Both the position numbers and the translations under genes were made by a program. A stretch of DNA of 15,571 nt from positions 1-15,571 of the forward strand of contig JAMCWV010000091.1 in assembly GCA_023481025.1 (NCBI GenBank), written 5' to 3'. Source of the DNA: Gammaproteobacteria bacterium (lineage in GTDB: Bacteria > Pseudomonadota > Gammaproteobacteria > Enterobacterales > Alteromonadaceae). Under the pieces are notes generated by a model. That model saw nothing but the letters and a program-made list of their open reading frames with translations, was not told the origin of the DNA and searched no databases. Below are positions 8,223 through 14,290 of this stretch, one piece after another (position 1 is the stretch's first letter; each line of letters begins with the position of its first letter).

Positions 8223-9670
8223 GATTCATGGCCCGGTAAACGTAAAATTTTGAAGTTTGTATAGGCGTACAGAATCGTTAGCATCGGCACTAACAACAGG
8301 AAGAACGCGAATGGCGCGTAATGCAGTGGATAAACACCCAAAACTGAGAACATGTAAGCACCGCAGGTGTTCCATGGAATCAATGCAGAAGTAATGGTAC
8401 CACTTGACTCGAGTGTCCGTGAAAGAACTCGCGGATCCAAACCCGCTTCTGCATAGGCTTCCCGGAACATGCGGCCCGGAAGCACAATCGCCATATACTG
8501 ATCGGCTGTCAATACGTTGGCACCAAAACAGGTAAACACTGTTGCAGTGACTAATGACGTCGTTCCTTTGACCACTTTCAAAATGCCGCGAATTAACTTT
8601 TGCAGTAATCCGGTTGTTTCCATGACAGCACCAAAGGTCATGGCACTGATAATTAACCAGACGGTGTTGATCATACTCTCCATACCACCGCCGCTGATCA
8701 AGGATTCAAGATCAGCATTGTCAGAGGCGATTTGCACACCACTAGCAAGCGCAAGCCAAACGACTTCAAAAGCGCCGACAATGAAATTAGCACGATCTGG
8801 ATTAGCGATGGTTGCAATAACATCTTGTTGGAACAGCAGAGCCCAAAGGCCGCCGACTAAAGCTCCAATCAGAATCGACGGTAACGCCGGCTTTTTTGCA
8901 ACCGCAAGTACAAAGAGAACGGCGAGCGGAATTAACATCACTGGACTGATATTAAATAGGTTCCGCAGTTCGCTCTGCATTGCATCGAGTGAGTCCATGT
9001 TGGCGCTACTTGACGCACTCCACCCAAGAATCAAGAACAGAACGATGGAAATACCCAACGCCGGGAAAGCCGTCCAACTCATGTAGCGGATGTGAGCAAA
9101 CAGCTCTGTTCCGCTGACGGCAGGTGCTAAGTTGGTGGTGTCGGATAATGGCGACATTTTGTCACCAAAATAAGCGCCGGACACGACCGCACCTGCAGTG
9201 ATGGCTAAAGAAAGCTCCATACCGGTTGCAACGCCGATCAAGGCGACACCAATCGTTGCTGCTGTGGTCCATGAGCTGCCGATTGACAACGCGACAATGG
9301 CACAAATGATACAGGCAGCAGCATAAAACCAACTCGGACTCAGCAACTCAAGGCCGTAGTAAATCATCGTCGGGACAATCCCGGCGAGTAACCAAGTGCC
9401 AATGAGTGAGCCGACCATCAAAATAATTAAGATCGCACCGAGAGCGACAGAAATGCCTTCGGTAATGCCCTTCTCGATATCACCCCACTGATAACCATTA
9501 TTAAATGCAATCACAGTGGCAATTGCCGCGGCGATTAACAAGGCTATTTGATTGGGGCCGTATGACGAATCCTCGCCAAAGAGAAAAACTGAACTTGCTA
9601 ACATAGCAATGAGCGCTAACAAAGGAATCAGCGCTTGCAAATACGAGGGACGTTTTGTAGTGACCGTCAT
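8210..9670 (-). CDS. nhaC: Na+/H+ antiporter, NhaC family
   Basis: Inner-membrane carrier expected to exchange Na+ for protons, important for sodium and pH homeostasis in saline environments. The 486-aa protein is hydrophobic throughout, with about 10-12 apparent membrane segments. Family-typical stretches are GSSWTTAATIG (131-141), GAYFGDKMSPLSDTTN (165-180), TADQYMAIVLPGRMF (388-402) and IPWNTCGAYM (431-440). The polar residues in GDKMSPLSDTTN are characteristic of the NhaC fold. The start at ATG 9670 has only a weak GGA 7 nt upstream. The gene is separated from prc by a strong terminator and from pepN by a hairpin, so it is probably transcribed alone. The ion specificity (Na+/H+ versus an organic-acid exchange known for some relatives) cannot be read from sequence alone. 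Confidence 0.93.
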   Translation of the reverse strand: MTVTTKRPSYLQALIPLLALIAMLASSVFLFGEDSSYGPNQIALLIAAAIATVIAFNNGYQWGDIEKGITEGISVALGAILIILMVGSLIGTWLLAGIVPTMIYYGLELLSPSWFYAAACIICAIVALSIGSSWTTAATIGVALIGVATGMELSLAITAGAVVSGAYFGDKMSPLSDTTNLAPAVSGTELFAHIRYMSWTAFPALGISIVLFLILGWSASSSANMDSLDAMQSELRNLFNISPVMLIPLAVLFVLAVAKKPALPSILIGALVGGLWALLFQQDVIATIANPDRANFIVGAFEVVWLALASGVQIASDNADLESLISGGGMESMINTVWLIISAMTFGAVMETTGLLQKLIRGILKVVKGTTSLVTATVFTCFGANVLTADQYMAIVLPGRMFREAYAEAGLDPRVLSRTLESSGTITSALIPWNTCGAYMFSVLGVYPLHYAPFAFFLLLVPMLTILYAYTNFKILRLPGHESTAA

Positions 9671-9764
9671 GTTTGTGATCCATTTTTTATAATAATAAGG
9701 TAGCGAATCCCTATCTTACTCTTGTCGTCGAGGTTCGCATTTACTGTACTTTATGTCATTTTTA

Positions 9765-9794
9765 GCGAGAAAAACCAAACGTTTTTCGATTCGC
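9765..9794. repeat. Imperfect inverted repeat upstream of nhaC
   Basis: GAAAAAC (9769-9775) pairs perfectly with GTTTTTC (9781-9787) around a 5-nt loop. The outer arms GCGA (9765-9768) and TCGC (9791-9794) pair after a 3-nt bulge. It lies between the prc terminator and the nhaC start. It could be an operator for nhaC, a second weak terminator, or chance in an AT-rich spacer. Confidence 0.4.
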
Positions 9795-9803
9795 AGACAT
9801 AAT

Positions 9804-9830
9804 AAAGGGCTTGTTTCGAACAAGCCCTTT
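9804..9830 (-). terminator. Intrinsic terminator after prc
   Basis: A perfect 12-bp stem (AAAGGGCTTGTT pairing with AACAAGCCCTTT) with a 3-nt loop lies 20 nt after the prc stop. On the minus strand the stem runs into TTTATTATG, giving a short T-rich tail. The plus-strand side lacks a T run, so it acts in the prc direction. It closes the six-gene run that begins at 14046. Confidence 0.88.
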
Positions 9831-9850
9831 ACACGGAGTCTTTTATTTAA

Positions 9851-11902
9851 CTAATTGTTTTCACGCAAAATGCGCAAATAATCAGCTGAGATTCTTAAGG
9901 TTTCAGCGAGGAATACGTCTGGAGTACGCACCTCTTCATCCGCTTCATCAATCGTCTCTACAGGCTCTAAACCTGCACGTAATAATCGCTCATTAATACG
10001 ATCGAGACTACGTTGGCGATCGCGCTCAGACTCCGCTTCACGCTCAGCTTTGACAAGACTCACATGTGTGCGGTTGCGCATCGCTTTAACCCGCTCAGCA
10101 TCTTCATGAATATAACTGAACTCTGGATCTGTTGCTGTACGTTGACCGAAGTAATTATTTAAGCGCTCGATGACATCGGTGTTCACGTAATTAAAGCGAC
10201 GGAATTCTACGGCTTCAATTTGATCCCACGGTAATGCATTTTCTGCACGACTTTCACCAAACTCTTCAGGGTCAATCAAACTCGGGAACTGAATATCCGG
10301 AACCACACCTTTATGCTGAGTGCTACCACCGTCGATACGATAAAACTTAGCCATGGTATATTGGACGCTACCCATCGGATTGGAATGGAGATCAAAGCGA
10401 CGAGCCAAGCCTCGATGCTGCTGCACCGTTCCCTTGCCGAAACTGTTCTCACCGACAATCAAAGCACGCTGATAATCTTGTAACGCTGCAGCGAAGATTT
10501 CAGATGCTGACGCACTGAAACGGTCAATCATGACAACCATTGGGCCGTCATAATGCACTTGCGGGTCCGGGTCACCACTGACATCAATACGTCCGGTGCT
10601 GTCACGCACCTGTACGACCGGTCCCGACGGAATAAATAAACCCGTCAAAGTAATCGATTCATTTAGGGCGCCGCCGCCATTGCCGCGCAAATCAATAATC
10701 AAGCCATCAACGTCATTGGCACGAACATCCACCAACAACTCCTGAACCTTGTCTGTGAGCTTGTTATAGAAGCCGGGGATAGTAATCACTGCAAAACGCT
10801 CACCGCTGTCAGCAGTTTCATAACTTAATTTGGCTTCACGATCTTCCAAACGAACTTCTTCGCGAATAATTTCAACTTCGACCGGTGATGCACCCGGCGC
10901 ATCGCCACCTTTCAAAACTTGGAGGCGAACAACGCTTCCTTTCGGGCCTTTAATGATCTCAACCACGTCGTCCAGACGCCAGCCAATAATATCGACGAAC
11001 TCTTGGTCGCCCTGTGCCACCGCAATAATTCGATCATCTGGCGATAATTTGCCAGATTTGTCCGCTGGGCCACCAGGAACCAATGAGCGAATAACGGTAT
11101 AATCAAATTCCGCTTGCAGCACTGCACCAATACCTTCGAGCGACAAATTCATGTTCTGTTGAAAACGCTCTGCGTTGCGCGGTGACAAATAACTTGTATG
11201 CGCGTCGACACTGCGCGCGAAAGCATTCATGACATTTTGAAAAGCATCTTCGCTTTGGGTTTGGGTAAGTTGCTGCAGCGCTGAACGATAACGACGCTTG
11301 AGGTTGTCTGTAATTTCGTCTTCCGTGCGTCCAGCTAACAAAAGATTAAGTGCATCATTCAACACCCGTTGGTGCCAAATATCATCGAGTTCAGAACGGG
11401 TCGTCGCCCAGTCTGCCTTGGTGCGGTCAAATTGGAATTCAGTGTTTTCTTCGTCAAACTCGATGCCTGACTCGACGACACTCAATGCGTATTGAAAACG
11501 TTCAAAACGACGCTGCAAATTGCGCTGATGCATCGCATAGGCTGCATCGAGATCACCATTTAACAGCTTTTCATGAAAGCTCTTGCGATGTGATGCAAAT
11601 TCATCAATGTCGCTTTGCAAGAAGAACATTCGATTGTAGTCAAGTTGCTCAAAGTAGCGATTAAAAATCTGCTCTGCCATCGCCTCATCAAGCTCGACCC
11701 GACTATAGTGATAGCGAGTGAAATAAGACGCGATCCGACGACTTGCAGCTTTATGTTGCGCTTCCGGCTCAAGTTTTGGTACATCGGCTAATGTGTAGCT
11801 CGTACTTAAATCACTTAAGCCTTGGGTTTGCCCAACACTGCTTGAAGGCGTTAATAATAACGCTGCGCTCAGAACAACGCTGGTTACAACTTGCTTTAAC
11901 AT
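9851..11902 (-). CDS. prc: Carboxy-terminal (tail-specific) processing protease Prc/Tsp
   Basis: Periplasmic S41 serine protease that degrades proteins from their C-terminal tails and, in E. coli, controls lipoproteins and cell-wall hydrolases. The 683 aa match E. coli Prc (682). The first 25 residues or so look like a Sec signal peptide, with a hydrophobic core VVTSVVLSAALLL. An N-terminal helical domain (about 30-235) is followed by a PDZ domain (about 250-335, with GIGAVLQ at 258-264 and PGGPADKSG at 276-284). The S41 core holds DLRGNGGGAL (404-413) and SASASEIF (463-470). S465 and K490 in NSFGKGTVQ form the expected Ser/Lys dyad, 25 residues apart as in E. coli. A basic helical C-terminal domain follows. 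ATG 11902 has AGGAG shortly before it and lies 11 nt after the proQ stop, so the pair is cotranscribed as in E. coli. Confidence 0.98.
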   Translation of the reverse strand: MLKQVVTSVVLSAALLLTPSSSVGQTQGLSDLSTSYTLADVPKLEPEAQHKAASRRIASYFTRYHYSRVELDEAMAEQIFNRYFEQLDYNRMFFLQSDIDEFASHRKSFHEKLLNGDLDAAYAMHQRNLQRRFERFQYALSVVESGIEFDEENTEFQFDRTKADWATTRSELDDIWHQRVLNDALNLLLAGRTEDEITDNLKRRYRSALQQLTQTQSEDAFQNVMNAFARSVDAHTSYLSPRNAERFQQNMNLSLEGIGAVLQAEFDYTVIRSLVPGGPADKSGKLSPDDRIIAVAQGDQEFVDIIGWRLDDVVEIIKGPKGSVVRLQVLKGGDAPGASPVEVEIIREEVRLEDREAKLSYETADSGERFAVITIPGFYNKLTDKVQELLVDVRANDVDGLIIDLRGNGGGALNESITLTGLFIPSGPVVQVRDSTGRIDVSGDPDPQVHYDGPMVVMIDRFSASASEIFAAALQDYQRALIVGENSFGKGTVQQHRGLARRFDLHSNPMGSVQYTMAKFYRIDGGSTQHKGVVPDIQFPSLIDPEEFGESRAENALPWDQIEAVEFRRFNYVNTDVIERLNNYFGQRTATDPEFSYIHEDAERVKAMRNRTHVSLVKAEREAESERDRQRSLDRINERLLRAGLEPVETIDEADEEVRTPDVFLAETLRISADYLRILRENN

Positions 11903-11913
11903 TCGAACTCCTG

Positions 11914-12594
11914 TTAGCTGCGAAACAACTCAGAAACGGCTACTCGAACGGTCATTCCGGACGGTAATTGAACCTGAACTTCGCTTTTTTCAATGCCTGC
12001 AATTGTCCCCTGCACTGCCATGCTGCCCACTTTAACTTGAACTTTGTCACCAACTTTCACAGCGTCAGGCTGAACATTTTCCAAGGCCGCCTTACGGGTA
12101 ATCGGTTGAGCAACTGCTGGCTTGCTTGAACCACTGCGCGGAATCGAAACTGATTTACGCTTCTTTTCACCTTTGACTTGATTATCGCCTGTTTTGTTCT
12201 TTGTATTACGACCTTTGGTCGCAATTGGTTTACGCTCTGCCGCACGTTGTGCTTGTTTTTCTTTCGCTTTTGCTTGCGATGCTTGCAGTTGTTCTTGCGC
12301 GTGTTGCTCATGTTCCGCTTCTACGGCACCGGCATCGGCGCCATCGAGATCAACGCGTTGAATTCCTGCTTTCACACTACGCAGATAGCGCCAAGAATTA
12401 GTATATTGACGTAATGCCGAGCGTAACCGCGTTTTACTGACGTTTTCATCATCGGCCAGACGTTTTGCCAGCTCATCGAAAATTCCTATTTTCAGCGGGC
12501 GTGCATCTCCCTCCAACGTGAAGCATCCTGGGAACTGTTCCGCGAGGTATGCGATAACTTCTTTGCTGGTCGAGAGTTTTGCCGTATTTTCCAT
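11914..12594 (-). CDS. proQ: RNA chaperone ProQ (FinO domain)
   Basis: Global RNA-binding protein that stabilises mRNAs and small RNAs; E. coli ProQ was first known for osmotic activation of ProP. The 226 aa (E. coli 232) show three parts: a FinO domain (1 to about 120), a Lys/Arg-rich low-complexity linker (about 105-170) and a C-terminal Tudor/SH3-like domain (about 178-226, KVGDKVQVKVG). Residues known for RNA binding in E. coli are conserved at the same numbers: K54, R58, R62, Y70 and R80. The start ATG 12594 is preferred to ATG 12609. It aligns with E. coli (MEN..KL..SKEVIAYLAE), and GAAGG lies 8 nt before it. That site lies inside the last codons of the upstream ORF, which stops only 4 nt before this start, suggesting translational coupling. 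prc follows after 11 nt. Confidence 0.98.
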   Translation of the reverse strand: MENTAKLSTSKEVIAYLAEQFPGCFTLEGDARPLKIGIFDELAKRLADDENVSKTRLRSALRQYTNSWRYLRSVKAGIQRVDLDGADAGAVEAEHEQHAQEQLQASQAKAKEKQAQRAAERKPIATKGRNTKNKTGDNQVKGEKKRKSVSIPRSGSSKPAVAQPITRKAALENVQPDAVKVGDKVQVKVGSMAVQGTIAGIEKSEVQVQLPSGMTVRVAVSELFRS

Positions 12595-12598
12595 TGAA

Positions 12599-12901
12599 TT
12601 AACCTTCATCGTTCTCTGTTGCCTGGTCGTCTTGTTCGATACGTTGAACCAGGTGGGTGATATAATCTTCTAATTCGTCCGATTCCGCTTCGACAAGTCC
12701 CGGTTCACGCAGCCACAGCTCGCTTATTTCCAGAATCAATTGTTCACGCTTTTCAAACGTCCAAAATTCGATGTCAGCCGTGTGCTGAACAATCGTGTAA
12801 AGCATCAAATTAAGATGATCAGCCGCTAACTCAGCGTCATCTTCAAAAAAGTCCATGTCCGTCACATCAACAAGATAGGGACGAATGTCAAAATCATCCA
12901 T
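12599..12901 (-). CDS. Unrecognised small, very acidic protein between msrC and proQ
   Basis: I do not recognise this 100-aa protein. It has about 30 Asp/Glu against 5 Lys/Arg, a net charge near -25, with an aromatic and leucine-rich middle that looks helical (EFWTFEKREQLILEISELWL, about 45-64). It has no cysteine, signal peptide or membrane segment. It is very likely real: its ATG overlaps the msrC stop by 8 nt (12894-12901), and its stop lies 4 nt before proQ, whose ribosome-binding site sits in this gene's last codons. E. coli lacks it at the msrC-proQ junction, as far as I recall. Its charge and position next to a basic RNA-binding protein make a ProQ-related role thinkable, but that is inference. 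It may be an ordinary conserved protein of the Alteromonadales. Confidence 0.85.
   Translation of the reverse strand: MDDFDIRPYLVDVTDMDFFEDDAELAADHLNLMLYTIVQHTADIEFWTFEKREQLILEISELWLREPGLVEAESDELEDYITHLVQRIEQDDQATENDEG
12603..12607 (-). promoter_or_regulatory. Shine-Dalgarno of proQ inside the upstream ORF
   Basis: GAAGG on the minus strand, 8 nt before ATG 12594. It lies within the last two sense codons of the acidic 100-aa ORF, just before its TAA (12601-12599). It excludes the longer proQ reading from 12609, which would begin at the site itself, and it implies coupled translation. Confidence 0.75.
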
Positions 12902-13403
12902 ATTGCTGCCAGTTTAGCGACGCGAGTAAAGGCATCAACAGGGAAAGTCCAGCTTCATCTTCGGCACTGAAACGATTAAGACTCGGGCTGTCGATATCAA
13001 GCACAGCAACGACACGGTCATTGACAATCACAGGCAGTACGATTTCTGAATTACTCGCGCTATCGCAAGCAATATGGCCAGCGAACGCATGAACGTCTGC
13101 CACCCGTTGTACTTCACGACTGCTCGCGGCAGTACCACAGACACCTTTACCAAATGGAATTCTGACACAGGCAACTTTGCCTTGGAATGGGCCAAGCACA
13201 AGCTCGTCGCCTTGACTTAAATAAAAGCCAAGCCAATTCAAGTCCGCTAATTGGTCATAAAGAAACGCACTAATGTTTGCAAGGTTAGCAATGAGGTCAG
13301 GCTCATCTGCGGTTAATGCATCGAGTTGCTTCACTAAGCTTTGATAAAACGCTGGGGAACCACTTGGTTCGGTCGTCACTGCTGAAAACACGGAATTGAT
13401 CAC
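12894..13403 (-). CDS. msrC: Free methionine-(R)-sulfoxide reductase (GAF domain)
   Basis: Cytoplasmic enzyme that reduces free methionine-R-sulfoxide back to methionine, using thioredoxin. The 169 aa form a single GAF domain close to E. coli MsrC/YebR (165 aa): LVLGPFQGKVACVRIPFGKG (68-87), then HIACDSASNSEIVLP (110-124) and VLDIDSP (134-140). The three redox cysteines C79, C89 and C113 keep the E. coli spacing (10 and 24). There is no ATG start. GTG 13403 gives this length, but GGAG abuts it. GTG 13391, four codons inside, has that GGAG 11 nt upstream and may be the true start. An in-frame TAA (the yeaC stop) blocks longer forms. It follows yeaC by 15-27 nt and overlaps the next ORF by 8 nt. 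The order msrC-proQ-prc is as in E. coli. Confidence 0.95.
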   Translation of the reverse strand: MINSVFSAVTTEPSGSPAFYQSLVKQLDALTADEPDLIANLANISAFLYDQLADLNWLGFYLSQGDELVLGPFQGKVACVRIPFGKGVCGTAASSREVQRVADVHAFAGHIACDSASNSEIVLPVIVNDRVVAVLDIDSPSLNRFSAEDEAGLSLLMPLLASLNWQQYG

Positions 13404-13418
13404 TCCAACTAAAAACGT

Positions 13419-13712
13419 TTAGTGTTTATCGTCATTGATTGTGAACCGAGCAATGTCTGCTTCGGCACGCATACGCAACTCAGAGCGCAAGTCGCCCTTC
13501 GTCTTCATCACCAACTCACCAGTTGGACCGATGGAAAAATGCTCGTCTTGCTGCAAGCGCCGTGCCTGATAAACCATCACCAGTTCCATCGCATTTTCCA
13601 ATTGTTCTGGTGTTAGTTTTTGGCCATCAGGCCAACGTCCAGTTTCAACGGCCTGAACCATGCGCTCATAAATTTCAGGCGACATCGCCTTCACAACGTC
13701 ATCATATTGCAT
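13419..13712 (-). CDS. yeaC: YeaC family protein (DUF1315), function unknown
   Basis: Small cytoplasmic protein, 97 aa, similar in length and pattern to E. coli YeaC (90 aa): DDVVKAMSPEIYERM (4-18), GRWPDGQKLTPEQ (25-37), then LVMVYQARR (43-51) and a C-terminal part with ELVMKTKG. No catalytic motif is evident and the family function is unknown. ATG 13712 starts one base after the TAG of the zinc-ribbon gene (13716-13714), without a strong ribosome-binding site, so translation is probably coupled. In E. coli yeaC neighbours msrB, another methionine-R-sulfoxide reductase; here it precedes msrC. That recurrence hints at a link to methionine oxidation, but this is inference. Confidence 0.9.
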   Translation of the reverse strand: MQYDDVVKAMSPEIYERMVQAVETGRWPDGQKLTPEQLENAMELVMVYQARRLQQDEHFSIGPTGELVMKTKGDLRSELRMRAEADIARFTINDDKH

Positions 13713-13713
13713 T

Positions 13714-14046
13714 CTATTTCTGCCGTTTCAAAAGATAAATACGACCACGGGTGACTAAGTACCACGCAAAACTCAAACCTGCAACTGCCGGGCCGACAAT
13801 CGGCATGACGGACTCCCAGCCACTTTCCTGCCAATCATAAAAAGTTGCGCCAATACCCGCAACAAAAAAGACAATCGCCAACATTTGCTGGCTGACTAAC
13901 TTATTCACCCGAATCGAACGCTGATTACGTGCTTTGCGTGCCAATGTTTCAGCGTCGTGAGCACCAAGCATAAAACCACAATGGTCACACACAGCCGCAC
14001 GGTCAGACACTTTTTTCATGCAGCCGGGACAATTAATAATCGCCAT
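13714..14046 (-). CDS. Small zinc-ribbon membrane protein, function unknown
   Basis: A 110-aa protein with an N-terminal zinc ribbon of two CxxC knuckles (C6/C9 and C20/C23, CPGC and CDHC). A basic helix (about 33-50) follows, then two predicted membrane segments (about 55-71 and 80-98) and a basic tail ending RIYLLKRQK. The ribbon and tail would both lie in the cytoplasm if the two segments form a hairpin. I cannot assign a family function; such proteins are widespread and mostly uncharacterised. ATG 14046 is chosen over TTG 14067 because GAGAGG lies 4 nt before it and the zinc ribbon begins right after. It is the first gene of the six-gene run, one base ahead of yeaC. Confidence 0.85.
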   Translation of the reverse strand: MAIINCPGCMKKVSDRAAVCDHCGFMLGAHDAETLARKARNQRSIRVNKLVSQQMLAIVFFVAGIGATFYDWQESGWESVMPIVGPAVAGLSFAWYLVTRGRIYLLKRQK

Positions 14047-14050
14047 GGCA

Positions 14051-14056
14051 CCTCTC
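14051..14056 (-). promoter_or_regulatory. Shine-Dalgarno of the zinc-ribbon gene
   Basis: GAGAGG on the minus strand, 4 nt before ATG 14046. It favours that start over the in-frame TTG at 14067. Confidence 0.65.
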
Positions 14057-14091
14057 GTTGTCCACAAAGAAAAGTGAGTTTCAGTAAACTA

Positions 14092-14100
14092 ATCATATCA
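14092..14100 (-). promoter_or_regulatory. Candidate extended -10 promoter for the zinc-ribbon–prc run
   Basis: On the minus strand TGA-TATGAT matches an extended -10 element (TGn plus five of six bases of TATAAT), about 45 nt before the start codon. No good -35 hexamer is seen at 16-18 nt spacing, which extended -10 promoters tolerate. A 10-bp palindrome (14116-14125) overlaps the expected -35 zone. Prediction from sequence only. Confidence 0.45.
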
Positions 14101-14115
14101 GCCATCCAAGGTTGA

Positions 14116-14125
14116 TTCACGTGAA
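14116..14125. repeat. 10-bp palindrome TTCACGTGAA in the divergent promoter region
   Basis: A perfect palindrome about 20 nt upstream of the candidate -10 of the minus-strand run and 165 nt before the symporter start. A related half-site (ATCACGT, about 14146-14152) lies nearby. Placement suits an operator, but a 10-bp palindrome can occur by chance. The rest of 14047-14290 holds no ORF, and I find no convincing plus-strand promoter beyond AATAAT at 14227-14232. Confidence 0.3.
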
Positions 14126-14279
14126 AGGTGATGATTCCAGCGTAAATCACGTTTGTAAGCCAAAAAAACTCGATAAAGCGAGACAAATATAGGGCTGCTG
14201 CATGAAGTTCTCGTAGAGCTGGCTTTAATAATGTGGCAAAGTAACGCCTAATTCTAAAAACAACAATTCCATAACAACT

Positions 14280-14285
14280 GGGAGA
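14280..14285 (+). promoter_or_regulatory. Shine-Dalgarno of the AGCS symporter
   Basis: GGGAGA lies about 5 nt before ATG 14291 and supports that start. Confidence 0.65.
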
Positions 14286-14290
14286 CGCTG

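Noticed and set aside
8517..9086. 189-aa open frame on the plus strand, antisense to nhaC
   Set aside because: It lies wholly inside the well-supported nhaC gene, resembles no family I know, has no convincing ribosome-binding site, and mirrors the codon bias of the membrane protein opposite.
12595..12609. Five-residue longer ProQ starting at ATG 12609
   Set aside because: That ATG overlaps the ribosome-binding site used by ATG 12594, which aligns with the E. coli start.
14047..14067. Longer zinc-ribbon protein starting at TTG 14067
   Set aside because: The extension covers the GAGAGG ribosome-binding site of ATG 14046 and adds no domain.
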